NCBI RefSeq assembly: GCF_001466725.1
Contig: NZ_CP013650.1
Location: forward strand, 3,968,001-4,032,000
DNA: 64,000 nucleotides
Direction of reading: 5' to 3'
DNA from: Lacimicrobium alkaliphilum
GTDB lineage: Bacteria; Pseudomonadota; Gammaproteobacteria; Enterobacterales; Alteromonadaceae
Part shown: positions 35,046-44,177 of the stretch, one piece after another
How the letters are laid out: the number at the start of each line of letters is the position of its first letter
Numbering within the stretch: the stretch's first letter is position 1
Notes under the pieces: generated by a model
What the model saw: only the letters and a program-made list of their open reading frames with translations
Told to the model about the DNA's origin: nothing
Databases searched by the model: none
Translations under genes and position numbers: made by a program

Positions 35046-36220
35046 ATGGCAAAACCCGCTTTCAACTGGCAAGACCCGTTATCACTGGAATCCATGTTAA
35101 CCGAAGAAGAGCGCATGATCCGCGACAGTGCCCATCAGTACTGTCAGGAGCGGCTGATGCCAAGGGTGCTCAAAGCTAATCGCGAAGAAATTTTCGATCG
35201 CGAAATCATGAATGAGCTGGGTGAGCTGGGCCTGCTGGGTGCCACCCTCCCGGAGGAATACGGCTGCGCCGGGGTCAATCATGTGGTGTATGGCCTGGTA
35301 GCCCGCGAAGTGGAGCGGGTCGACAGTGGTTATCGCAGCGCCATGAGCGTGCAGTCTTCACTGGTGATGCACCCTATTCATGCCTACGGCACTGAAGAAC
35401 AGCGGCAGAAATACCTGCCTAAACTGGCTACCGGTGAATGGGTCGGCTGTTTTGGCCTGACCGAACCTAATGCCGGTTCCGATCCCGGCAGTATGGCCAC
35501 CCGCGCCGTCAAAGTAGACGGCGGCTATAAGCTCACCGGCACCAAGATGTGGATCACTAACTCCCTATCGCCGATGTGTTTGTGGTGTGGGGCAAGCTTG
35601 ACGGCGAAATTCGCGGTTTTGTGCTGGAAAAAGGCATGCCCGGCTTAAGCGCACCAAAAATCGAAGGGAAATTTTCGCTGCGCGCCTCCATTACCGGTGA
35701 AATCGTGATGGACAATGTACTGGTGCCGGAAGAAAACCTGCTGCCTAATGTCAGTGGCCTCAAAGGGCCATTCGGCTGTCTGAATAAGGCCCGTTACGGT
35801 ATTGCCTGGGGCGCGCTGGGTGCAGCAGAATTCTGCTGGCATGCGGCCCGCCAGTACACTCTGGATCGGGAGCAGTTTGGCCGCCCCTTAGCCGCTACTC
35901 AGCTGATCCAGAAAAAGCTCGCGGATATGCAAACCGAGATCACCATCGGCCTGATGGCCTGTGTACAGGCCGGACGCCTGATGGATCAGAATCTGCTCGC
36001 CCCTGAAGCCATCTCGCTGATTAAGCGCAACTCCTGTGGCAAGGCCCTGGACATTGCCCGGGTTGCCCGGGATATGCACGGCGGCAACGGTATTGCCGAT
36101 GAATTCCATGTGATCCGTCATGTGATGAACCTCGAAGCGGTCAACACTTACGAAGGTACCCATGATGTGCATGCCCTGATCCTGGGCCGGGCACAGACCG
36201 GATTGCAGGCCTTCGGCTAA
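35046..36220 (+). pseudogene. gcdH: Glutaryl-CoA dehydrogenase, split by a single-base frameshift
   Basis: Two overlapping frames give a full-length acyl-CoA dehydrogenase of about 391 residues. The first frame runs to [10 protein letters not shown], the second from [16 protein letters not shown] to the stop at 36220. Adding one C to the CCC at 35563-35565 restores the expected [29 protein letters not shown] is the usual FAD/substrate block. The C-terminal [19 protein letters not shown] has the catalytic Glu and matches glutaryl-CoA dehydrogenases. The enzyme turns glutaryl-CoA into crotonyl-CoA in lysine and glutarate breakdown. It is real inactivation or a sequencing error. Confidence 0.88.
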
Positions 36221-36416
36221 ATCAATGTCCAGACTATGAGTCAGGTTCTGTTGATGTGATTCTGAACCCTCCACAGCATGGACGCTGTGGCGGAGCGTCC
36301 AGGGAAGGACTTACCGCGTGTTCTGAATCGCATCGACAGCACCTGCCAACAGTGATGCAGAAATTTAAACCGCCAATCAATTTTACCTGCGCTGCGGCGG
36401 TATTCAGGAGTGACAG

Positions 36417-38669
36417 ATGTTGGATCGCAATAGTATCGTCAGACAGAATCTGATCCGTCTGATTGAGCAAAATGCACTGCCCAGACCGGCGCTGCCGATG
36501 ACCACGGTTGACGCCGGCCTCAATCACGGCCAGTTGGTGGATTTATTTGAAACCCAGGTAATGAGCCGGCATCTGGATCTTGAATCCCGGCGCATGCAAA
36601 AGCAGGGGCAGAGCTTTTATACTATCGGCAGTGCCGGCCATGAGGGCAATGCCGCCTGTGCCGCCGCCCTGCGTCCTGACGATATGGCCTTTTTGCATTA
36701 TCGTAGCGGTGCCTTTGCCATTCAGCGCGCCAAACAATACCCGGGCAGTACCCCCCTTTTTGATATGTTGCTGTCTTTTGCAGCCTCGGCTGAGGATCCC
36801 ATCTCCGGCGGTCGCCACAAGGTGCTCGGCAGCAAGAAGATGTTTATTCCACCGCAAACCAGCACTATTGCCTCTCATCTGCCTAAGGCCATGGGTACGG
36901 CCCACAGTATTGCCCTGAGCAGAAAGCTCGGCACCGAATCGGTGATACCCAAAGACGGCATTGTGTACTGCAGTTTCGGCGATGCATCGGCCAACCATTC
37001 CACTGCGCTGGGTGCCATTAATGCAGCCTGCTGGGCGGCCTATCAGTCGGTGCCCATGCCCATGCTGTTTGTCTGTGAAGATAATGGCATCGGTATTTCC
37101 ACCCCTACCCCGCAGGGCTGGATCCACGCTAATTTTGCCAATCGCGCCGCACTGGAATACCGCTATTGTGATGGCCTGAATCTGCTGGATACCTTTAACA
37201 CTGTCAGCCAGGCAGCGAACTGGGTGCGTAAACACCGCAAGCCGCTGTTTTTACATATGCGTACGGTGCGACTGCTCGGCCATGCCGGCTCCGACTCTGA
37301 ATTTGCCTACCGCAACCTGCATGCTATCGAGAGCACCGAAGCACAGGATCCGCTGTTGCACAGTGCCGCCATACTCATGGAGCAGGGTGTTCTCAGTGGC
37401 GATGAGATTATCGCCCTGTATAACGAGGTGGAACAGCGGGTACAACGTATCAGTAAAGAAGCGGCCAGCCGTCCAAGACTGGTTAACAAGGAGCAGGTGC
37501 TTGCCTCTGTGATCCCGCCCAAACGTCAGCTTCCGGCACTTAATCCGGTAGCAGAAGATAAACGCGCAGCCCTGTTTGCCCATGAAAAACACAATCTTGG
37601 CAAGCCTCAGCATCTGGCCAAGCTGATCAACTGGGCACTGATGGATCTGATGGCTCAGCATCAGGAAATCGTCCTCTGCGGTGAAGATGTAGGAAAAAAA
37701 GGCGGCGTCTACAATGTTACCGCCAAACTGTGCGAGAAATTCGGTGTGCCCAGAGTCATCAATACCCTGCTCGACGAACAATCGATACTGGGGATGGCCA
37801 TCGGTATGGCCCATAACGGCCTGTTGCCGATCCCCGAGATCCAGTTCCTGGCCTACGTGCATAACGCCGAAGATCAGATTCGCGGCGAAGCGGCTACCCT
37901 GTCGTTTTTCTCCAACGGTCAGTATACCAACCCCATGGTGATCCGTATCGCAGGGCTGGCCTACCAGAAAGGCTTTGGCGGTCATTTTCACAATGACAAT
38001 TCCTTTACCCTGTTCCGTGATATTCCCGGACTGATCCTGGCCTGCCCCTCTAATGGCGCCGACGCCGTAGCCATGCTGCGCGAATGTGTGCGCCTGGCTA
38101 AAGAAGAGCAGCGCCTGGTGGTGTTCCTCGAGCCCATCGCCCTGTATATGAAAAAAGATCTGCACGAGGAAGGCGACAACCTCTGGTCTTTTGAGTATCT
38201 GCCACCGGCACAGAACCAACCCATCGCCCTCGGCGAGCCGGGCCGCTACGGCGACGGCAAGGACCTGTGCATTATCAGCTATGGCAATGGCTATTATCTC
38301 AGCCGTCAGGCCGAGAGAATCCTGCAACAGAAGGGTATTCACTGCACAGTGCTTGATTTGCGCTGGCTGGTGCCACTGAATGAAAAGGCCATTGTTGAAC
38401 ATGCTCTGGGCTTCGATAAGGTGCTGATTGTGGATGAGTGCCGCAAGAGCGGTTCGGTCAGCGAAGCGCTGGTGACCTTGTTGCATGAAGCGGATCAGGC
38501 CAGTCAGCAACAACGAATGATCACAAGATTATGCGCCGAAGACAGCTTTATTCCGCTGGGCAATGCCAGTTATCAGGTGCTGCCCGGTACAGAGCAGATA
38601 GTGGAACTGGCTCAGAGCATGGTTCAGCACAACAGTAAGAAAAATAACAACATACGTGGGGTAGGCTGA
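36417..38669 (+). CDS. 2-oxoacid dehydrogenase E1, alpha and beta subunits fused
   Basis: A 750-residue ThDP enzyme with both E1 halves in one chain. Residues ~45-330 are E1-alpha-like: SRHLDLESRRMQKQGQSFYTIGSAGHEG, and the ThDP motif GDASANHSTALGAIN...VCEDNGIGIS. Residues ~395-730 are E1-beta-like: NWALMDLMAQHQEIVLCGEDVGKKGGVYNVT, LDEQSILGMAIGMAHNGLLPIPEIQF. The closest known relatives are branched-chain 2-oxoacid dehydrogenases. No E2 or E3 gene is nearby, so it must borrow these or act differently. AGGAG precedes the ATG. The stop overlaps the next gene's ATG by 1 bp (TGATG). Confidence 0.88.
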   Translation: MLDRNSIVRQNLIRLIEQNALPRPALPMTTVDAGLNHGQLVDLFETQVMSRHLDLESRRMQKQGQSFYTIGSAGHEGNAACAAALRPDDMAFLHYRSGAFAIQRAKQYPGSTPLFDMLLSFAASAEDPISGGRHKVLGSKKMFIPPQTSTIASHLPKAMGTAHSIALSRKLGTESVIPKDGIVYCSFGDASANHSTALGAINAACWAAYQSVPMPMLFVCEDNGIGISTPTPQGWIHANFANRAALEYRYCDGLNLLDTFNTVSQAANWVRKHRKPLFLHMRTVRLLGHAGSDSEFAYRNLHAIESTEAQDPLLHSAAILMEQGVLSGDEIIALYNEVEQRVQRISKEAASRPRLVNKEQVLASVIPPKRQLPALNPVAEDKRAALFAHEKHNLGKPQHLAKLINWALMDLMAQHQEIVLCGEDVGKKGGVYNVTAKLCEKFGVPRVINTLLDEQSILGMAIGMAHNGLLPIPEIQFLAYVHNAEDQIRGEAATLSFFSNGQYTNPMVIRIAGLAYQKGFGGHFHNDNSFTLFRDIPGLILACPSNGADAVAMLRECVRLAKEEQRLVVFLEPIALYMKKDLHEEGDNLWSFEYLPPAQNQPIALGEPGRYGDGKDLCIISYGNGYYLSRQAERILQQKGIHCTVLDLRWLVPLNEKAIVEHALGFDKVLIVDECRKSGSVSEALVTLLHEADQASQQQRMITRLCAEDSFIPLGNASYQVLPGTEQIVELAQSMVQHNSKKNNNIRGVG

Positions 38670-39712
38670 TGAGCACTAAACAAACCGCCGTGGTCATTTG
38701 CCCGGGCCGGGGCACCTACAATAAAGACGAACTGGGTTATTTTCGCCGTAATCACGCTGACAAAGGCCATATTCTGGATGTGATTGACAGCTATCGCCAC
38801 AGCCAGGGACAGATGCCAGTGAGCGAGCTGGACGCCATGAACGCCTACAATATGCGCCAGCATACCGCCGGTGAGAATGCCTCGGCCCTGATCTATGCCT
38901 GCGCCCGAGGAGATTTTGAAGCCATCGACACCGAACAGTATGAGATTGTCGCGGTCACCGGTAATTCCATGGGCTGGTATATTGCTCTGGCCATGGCGGG
39001 GGCGTTAGGCGAACAACAGTCCATCGAGCTGATTAATACCATGGGCTCGATGATGGCCGGTAAACTGATTGGCGGGCAGATGATCTACCCCGTGGTGGAT
39101 GAAAACTGGCTGCCGGACAGGGCGCTGCAGGCAGATATCCAGAACTGGATGGCTGAGGCCAATAACCAGAGTGGTGCCGAAGTCTATGTTTCGATTCACC
39201 TTGGCGGTTATCTGGTACTGGGCGGCAACGACAAGGGTCTTAAAGAAATGGAGCAGCGCCTGCCCAAGGTACAGGACAGGTACCCTATGCGGTTATTTAA
39301 CCATGCTGCCTTTCACACCCCGCTGCTCAGAGGCATTTCCGAAAAAGCCCGGCAGATCCTGCCTGCATCGCTGTTCAGCAAACCAAACCTGCCGCTGATC
39401 GACGGCCAGGGTAAGATCTGGCAACCTTACAGCACCGAGCTGGATGCCCTGTATCGCTATACTCTGGATACGCAGGTGGTGGCACCCTATGACTATTCCG
39501 CTGCCATCTCTGTGGCTTTAAAAGAATTTGCCCCCGACAAGCTGATTATTCTCGGCCCCGGTGCCACCTTAGGCGGCGCCACCGGCCAGTGCCTGATCCA
39601 GAACCGCTGGCAGGGCATTGCCGACAAGGCCGGATTTATCAGTCGTCAGCAGCAGGATCCGCTGTTACTGGCCATGGGTATGCCGGAACAGCGCCCTTTG
39701 GTGACAAGCTGA
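38669..39712 (+). CDS. FabD-like acyltransferase (malonyl-CoA:ACP transacylase superfamily)
   Basis: A 347-residue acyltransferase-domain protein. The nucleophile elbow GNSMGWY (Ser near residue 100) and the later HAAFHTPLLRGIS (His near 215) match the FabD Ser-His pair, while GPGATLGGATGQCLI lies near the C-terminus. It opens with VVICPGRGTYNKDELGYF, unlike the GQG.Q start of ordinary FabD, so it is a divergent paralogue and not the housekeeping copy. It is coupled by a 1-bp overlap to the fused E1 gene, suggesting they share an acyl intermediate. The acyl group and carrier are unknown. Confidence 0.78.
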   Translation: MSTKQTAVVICPGRGTYNKDELGYFRRNHADKGHILDVIDSYRHSQGQMPVSELDAMNAYNMRQHTAGENASALIYACARGDFEAIDTEQYEIVAVTGNSMGWYIALAMAGALGEQQSIELINTMGSMMAGKLIGGQMIYPVVDENWLPDRALQADIQNWMAEANNQSGAEVYVSIHLGGYLVLGGNDKGLKEMEQRLPKVQDRYPMRLFNHAAFHTPLLRGISEKARQILPASLFSKPNLPLIDGQGKIWQPYSTELDALYRYTLDTQVVAPYDYSAAISVALKEFAPDKLIILGPGATLGGATGQCLIQNRWQGIADKAGFISRQQQDPLLLAMGMPEQRPLVTS

Positions 39713-39727
39713 GACATTATCAATCGT

Positions 39728-39957
39728 AGCCCGGATGCAGCTAAGCGCAATCCGGGGACAATGCCCTGAAAATGCCATCCCTTCAGTCATGCCCGAGTGC
39801 TGTTATCGGGCCTGTCCAGCACTCCCCCTCCTGTAATCCGCTGCGCTACTTACAGGCTACACTCGCTGAAGCTCACTCGCGCAGAGACGTAAAGTTGCTA
39901 AGACAAAATGGTGACTGTTTGATACCTCTGCGTTCTTAGCGCCTCTGCGAGATCAAA
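39728..39957. repeat. Mosaic of B-, C- and A-family palindromic repeats
   Basis: The 372-bp gap after the FabD-like gene holds no gene. In order: a B-family palindrome (GTAGCCCGGATGCAGC...GCGCAATCCGGG, ~39728-39758), a C-family element (CAGTCATGCCCGAGTGCTG with TATCGGGC, 39784-39820), and an imperfect A-family hairpin (CTCGCGCAGAGACG ... CGCCTCTGCGAG, ~39876-39953). The same three families adjoin in the gap at 42487-42745. Confidence 0.75.
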
Positions 39958-40084
39958 CTACTTTCGGATTCTTTTGGCATGGTGGATGAATACTTCAATC
40001 ACAACAGAGTAACCGGTTAAAACATATCCGCATCTCTGCTGTTTTTGGTTAGACTAAAACTATGGTGTCGCCATTTCATGTCTT

Positions 40085-40855
40085 ATGTTCAGGCAACTAA
40101 CCCTGTGTCTTGTTCTGATCAGCTTCAGCCTGCAGGCCGAGCGTTACCTGATTGGTATAGAGGCCATCAACTTTTATCCCCATTATGACTTTTCACCTGA
40201 TTCAGAGGGTGGCTTTGCTAATGAGGTTTTTGTGCTTTTCGCTGAGATTTCTGGCCTTAAGCTGGAAATGGTTCCCCTGCCACCCAAGCGTCTTTATCAT
40301 GAACTGGACCGGCGCATGGATTTTATCTATCCGGATCATCCGCGCTGGGTGCAATATCAGGGTACAGCACCACAGCGTTATTTCAGTCAGGCCGTGACCG
40401 GCAATCTGGGCACGGCGATGATCCGCCCGCAATTGGCCGATGCCAGGCCTGAAGATATCCGCAGTGTTGCCATAATTCACGGTTTTACTCCCGTAGCCTG
40501 GTTAAGCCGTTCAGCAGACAGAATTGATCTTATAGAGGTCCCGGACGCTCAGTCAGCCATAGGTCTGGTATTAAAAGGCAGAGTTGATGCGGCTGATGTG
40601 GAATATAACGTGGGCAGTCATATTCTACGCCAATCAGACAGGGAAGGTGACTTGTTACCGGCACTGAACCTGCCTTATACCCTGGGCAGCTATCACCTTT
40701 CCAGCGTAAAGCATCCACAAATTATTGAACAGTTTGATAAGTTCTTGCTTGAGCATCAGACTGAGATCCAGCGATTAAAAAGCAAGTATCGGATCAAAGA
40801 AAGGCTTGAGCAATTACCTCAGGGCCGTGTGTCACCGATAGAAAACGATAACTAA
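40085..40855 (+). CDS. Periplasmic solute-binding-like protein (SBP_bac_3 type), orphan
   Basis: A 256-residue protein with a short signal peptide (LTLCLVLISFSLQA) and an extracellular amino-acid-binding-protein-like fold: YLIGIEAINFYPHYDFS at the start, GLKLEMVPLPPKRLYHELDRRMDFIYPDHPRW, and SAIGLVLKGRVDAADVEYNVGSHIL in the second lobe. No ABC permease or ATPase is nearby, so it may serve a sensory or other non-transport role, as many such orphans do in Alteromonadales. The ligand is unknown. It is followed 70 bp later by the amidase lipoprotein gene. Confidence 0.7.
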   Translation: MFRQLTLCLVLISFSLQAERYLIGIEAINFYPHYDFSPDSEGGFANEVFVLFAEISGLKLEMVPLPPKRLYHELDRRMDFIYPDHPRWVQYQGTAPQRYFSQAVTGNLGTAMIRPQLADARPEDIRSVAIIHGFTPVAWLSRSADRIDLIEVPDAQSAIGLVLKGRVDAADVEYNVGSHILRQSDREGDLLPALNLPYTLGSYHLSSVKHPQIIEQFDKFLLEHQTEIQRLKSKYRIKERLEQLPQGRVSPIENDN

Positions 40856-40925
40856 GGCAAAAACCTTCACACCGAACAGAAAAAATCCGTAAAGTAGTGA
40901 CAAAACAGCAAGTTCAGGTTCCCCA

Positions 40926-42479
40926 ATGCTTAATCATATTTCACTGTCATTTATACTGATACTGCTGCTCAGTAGTTGCGCTGTTACATCGACTCAGCCC
41001 GATTATGCTGATCTGATTGAAGCCGATGTGACCTCTTTGCAGGCGCGGATGAACAAGGGCGAGCTAAGCTCTGAGCAGTTAGTGAACTTCTATTTGCACC
41101 GGATCGAAAAATATAACCGTCAGGGGCCTGAATTAAGGGCAATAATCAGCATCAATAAAGACGCAGTACAGCGTGCCAGAGAACTGGACAGATTACGCAC
41201 TCAGGGCGAAATTTCAGGTCCGTTGCATGGTATTCCGGTGTTACTTAAGGACAATATCGATAGTGTGGGCCTGGCCAACACCGCAGGCTCTGAGCTGCTT
41301 AAAGATAATCTGCCCGCCGATGACGCCTTTGTGGTCACCAGGCTAAAGGAGGCTGGTGCCATTATTCTGGGCAAGGCAAACTTATCTGAATGGGCCAATT
41401 TCCGTGGTGAGCGATCAAGCTCTGGCTGGAGCGCTTTAGGCGGCCAGGCAAGAAACCCCTATGATCCCACCACCTCCCCCTGTGGCTCCAGTGGCGGTTC
41501 TGCTATTGCAGTAGCCGCCAACCTGGTGACCATAGCAGTGGGCACCGAGACCGACGGCTCGCTGGTGTGCCCTGCGGCTGTTAATGGCATTGTTACCATC
41601 AAGCCAACCTTAGGACTTATCAGCCGCGATGGCATTATTCCCATCGCCCACAGTCAGGATACCGCAGGCCCCATGGCCCGCACCCTCAGAGATGCTGTTA
41701 TTATGCTGGCATCCATGCAGGGAAAAGACAGCGCTGACCCGGCTTCCTTTGCTACCAATACCGACTGGCTCAGTCATCTGCAGGGAGAAGGCCTGAAGGG
41801 CAAACGTATCGGCATCGTGCGCAATCTGACTGGCTATCATGAGCTACTCGACAAACAGTTTGAGGCCCAGTTGGAGATTTTAGAAGCCCGGGGGGCCATT
41901 CTGGTGGAAGATGCCAATATCGAAACCCTGCGCAAATGGTCAGAAGATGAATTTACTGTGCTGCTACACGAGTTTAAAACAGATCTGGCTGCGTATCTGG
42001 CAGGCACAGGCTTACCCTATGCTAATTTGAGCGATCTGATTGCTGCCAATCAGGCTTCAGATATTGAGCTGTCCATTTACGGTCAGGAGCTGTTTGAAAT
42101 GGCCGAAGAACGCACTGAAGATCAACAGCAAGACTACCAACAAGCCCTTGAGCGGGCAAAACGTCTAGCTGGAAAAGAAGGTATCGACGCGGTGATGGAG
42201 AAACATCAGCTTGATGTCCTTATCGCGCCAACTGTGGGCCCGGCCTGGAAGATCGATCATGTCAATGGCGATCATTATATGGGTTCGGCCAGCTCTGCTG
42301 CCGCTGTGGCAGGCTACCCCCATATCACAGTGCCCATGGGCTTTATCGAAGTACCAGGCAGCCCTGCTCTGCCCGTGGGATTGAGTTTCTTCGGCCCCGC
42401 CAACTCAGAGCCGGTGCTGATTGAAGCGGCCTATGGCTACGAACAAGCCAGCCAACACCGCAAACCACCGCCTTTGTAA
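40926..42479 (+). CDS. Amidase-signature family lipoprotein
   Basis: A 517-residue amidase-signature hydrolase with a lipoprotein signal (SFILILLLSSCAV, lipidated Cys at residue 18), so it is probably anchored in the periplasm. The Ser-cisSer-Lys triad is present: Lys in PVLLKDNIDSVG (~109), Ser in SPCGSSGGSAIA (~187-191) and Ser in GTETDGSLVCP (~208-213). Substrates of this family range from peptide amides to acyl-amides and cannot be chosen here. It is not GatA, since gatB/gatC are absent and it is exported. A repeat cluster follows. Confidence 0.88.
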   Translation: MLNHISLSFILILLLSSCAVTSTQPDYADLIEADVTSLQARMNKGELSSEQLVNFYLHRIEKYNRQGPELRAIISINKDAVQRARELDRLRTQGEISGPLHGIPVLLKDNIDSVGLANTAGSELLKDNLPADDAFVVTRLKEAGAIILGKANLSEWANFRGERSSSGWSALGGQARNPYDPTTSPCGSSGGSAIAVAANLVTIAVGTETDGSLVCPAAVNGIVTIKPTLGLISRDGIIPIAHSQDTAGPMARTLRDAVIMLASMQGKDSADPASFATNTDWLSHLQGEGLKGKRIGIVRNLTGYHELLDKQFEAQLEILEARGAILVEDANIETLRKWSEDEFTVLLHEFKTDLAAYLAGTGLPYANLSDLIAANQASDIELSIYGQELFEMAEERTEDQQQDYQQALERAKRLAGKEGIDAVMEKHQLDVLIAPTVGPAWKIDHVNGDHYMGSASSAAAVAGYPHITVPMGFIEVPGSPALPVGLSFFGPANSEPVLIEAAYGYEQASQHRKPPPL

Positions 42480-42486
42480 CGGCGCT

Positions 42487-42745
42487 CAGTCATGTCTGAA
42501 TGCTGTTATCGGGCTTCCAGCGCCCTATAGTTGCACGGTATTAGCCCCGCAATCCGCTTTGCTCCTTGACGGGCTACACATAACTCGCCAGTTGGAGTAG
42601 CCCGGATGTAGCGAAACGAAATCCGGGAGCCACACCCTGAGATATGCGTCTCCTTTGAGAAAAGCAGAATTAACCACGGAGCACGCAGAGCTATCAGGGT
42701 TATAACTTCGGTTCCTTCTCCGCGCCCTCTGCGACTCTGCGGTGA
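42487..42745. repeat. Mosaic of C-, B- and A-family palindromic repeats
   Basis: The 288-bp gap after the amidase gene contains a C-family element (CAGTCATGTCTGAATGCTG with TATCGGGC, 42487-42525), two B-family pieces (CCCGCAATCCGC...GACGGGCTACA at ~42547-42577 and TAGCCCGGATGTAGC...GAAATCCGGG at ~42598-42630), and an A-family hairpin (ACCACGGAGCACGCAGAG at 42673-42690 with a right arm ending CTCTGCGGT at 42743). Confidence 0.75.
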
Positions 42746-42767
42746 GATTTATTAAATCCGTATAAGG

Positions 42768-43817
42768 TTACACCCCCGCCAGGCGCTTCAGCAGGGTCAG
42801 AAAGGCTTCACAGGATTTCAGCGACGCCGTTTCTTCCATGGTGTGATAGCCGGTGGTAGGTATCTGCAAAGTGGTGCCTGTCACTACGCCTCTGGAGGCA
42901 GCGATAATCCGCCCCATCTCGGTACTGCCAAGTGACTGAGGTGACTGGCCGGGTGTCAGCAAGGCATTTTTCTGCTCGATATACTCATCTTTGTAGCTGT
43001 AGCTTAACCCTGACGCCTGGCATAAATCTGCCAGTGTACTGGTCAGCTGCGGATCAAAATCCGCATTGGCATCCTTATGCCTGAGCACCAGTTGCTGACG
43101 ATCAGCCTCGCCACGATCCGGATAAGGGCTGGTATCCACCACCACCAGCCTGTTGGTGCCGCTGCCAAAGCGCCGGAACCATTCGAGCAGATAACGCCAG
43201 CTTTTGCCGGCTTCTTCCTGGGCGGTAAAAAAGGCCGTGCCCTGAAAGCCCAGACTGAACAAATGCACCAGATAAGCGGCTGTCAACACATTGTCCAGTT
43301 GACCGCTGACACTGTTGTCGGTGATCCTGAGCTTATCGGCAAAGGCCACCGGCGTGCCGGCAACCAGATGTTGCATACCTTCAAGGGTGAAAATCAGGTT
43401 ATTACGTCGCTCACAGACATAACTCGATGCTATTTTTCCACTACCACGATAGGCACCGGACCAGGGTTCATAGGCCATTACCGGGGTGGCATCAAAGCGA
43501 TCCACAATCTTACTGATCAACTGCTCCGATACTGAGTTGCCAAGTAAATCCGAGCGGTTTCCCGCCACAAAGGCGGCATACTGAAATTCGTCGGGGCCGG
43601 TACAAATCAAACCATGGCGGTCGATATGAGCTGAGAACATGGTGCTGTAAGGATCCTGACCCTGCGCCACCAGCACCCCCTCGTACCAGGTCACATGGGC
43701 GCCGCGCTCTTCGAGCTCCCGCTGCAATACCCGGAAGAAGCTGTGCTCCGCACCCACCACACTGGGTTCTCGGATCAGTATTTTAAGCAGATCCAGCACT
43801 TCGCTTAGCTGATACAT
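42768..43817 (-). CDS. M42-type metallopeptidase/aminoacylase-like hydrolase
   Basis: A 349-residue di-metal peptidase-like protein: FSAHIDRHGLI near residues 61-71 gives the first metal ligands, ITDNSVSGQLDNVLTAAYLVH contains a bridging Asp, FFTAQEEAGKS carries the catalytic Glu pair, VVVDTSPYPD another ligand, and TTGYHTMEETASLKS the final His. This order fits the M42/M28-like family, and it resembles the M42 peptidases found with NAGGN osmoprotectant genes. No such biosynthetic genes are adjacent, so the substrate is open. It is the only gene of its transcript. Confidence 0.75.
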   Translation of the reverse strand: MYQLSEVLDLLKILIREPSVVGAEHSFFRVLQRELEERGAHVTWYEGVLVAQGQDPYSTMFSAHIDRHGLICTGPDEFQYAAFVAGNRSDLLGNSVSEQLISKIVDRFDATPVMAYEPWSGAYRGSGKIASSYVCERRNNLIFTLEGMQHLVAGTPVAFADKLRITDNSVSGQLDNVLTAAYLVHLFSLGFQGTAFFTAQEEAGKSWRYLLEWFRRFGSGTNRLVVVDTSPYPDRGEADRQQLVLRHKDANADFDPQLTSTLADLCQASGLSYSYKDEYIEQKNALLTPGQSPQSLGSTEMGRIIAASRGVVTGTTLQIPTTGYHTMEETASLKSCEAFLTLLKRLAGV

Positions 43818-43919
43818 AAAGATCGTTATCCGTTAATGAAACATTCTCCGGAGCATAATATTCACTGTCCAACTGCACCAGTAAATTCCACTGTGCCACT
43901 ACAAAAATATGGGGTTCAC

Positions 43920-43936
43920 TGTCAGCATTTCTGACA
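43920..43936. promoter_or_regulatory. Candidate activator palindrome upstream of the PEP-CTERM gene
   Basis: TGTCAG-CATTT-CTGACA is a perfect 6-bp inverted repeat about 84 bp upstream of the predicted sigma54 transcript start. It resembles the TGTCAC-GGT-GTGACA element near the DUF4168 promoter but has a longer spacer. A sigma54-activator site is a reasonable but unproven reading. Confidence 0.35.
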
Positions 43937-43986
43937 AGCCTGACCAGAGCATCGTTTAACACATTGTTTTTTATAGATATTAAAAG

Positions 43987-44003
43987 GGGCGTTAATATTG
44001 CAT
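43987..44003 (+). promoter_or_regulatory. Sigma54-like promoter of the PEP-CTERM gene
   Basis: GGGCGTTAATATTGCAT has GG-N10-GC spacing with GGC at -24 and TTGCA at -12; the ACG part of the -24 consensus is not conserved. The start of transcription would be near 44012, giving a leader of ~165 bp. PEP-CTERM genes in some bacteria are known to use RpoN promoters, which supports the call. Confidence 0.45.
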
Positions 44004-44177
44004 GTTTATTCCTTTGTGAGCTCTATTGGCAATTAATTTATTCATCCAAACAGGTGCATCGTCCAATATCAGCTCTTCAGCCAACAAGGAACACAGGCTG
44101 TTCATTCACGGCTTTGAGTAGTGCCAACGAAAACAGACGGATAGAACAAAAACACTTGTTGATTTGAAGGAATAACA

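Noticed and set aside
37251..38513. A 420-residue open frame antisense to the fused E1 gene
   Set aside because: The E1 protein on the other strand has clear ThDP and subunit motifs over the same stretch. The antisense product is rich in His and Gln with no family features, as expected of a shadow of a GC-rich gene.
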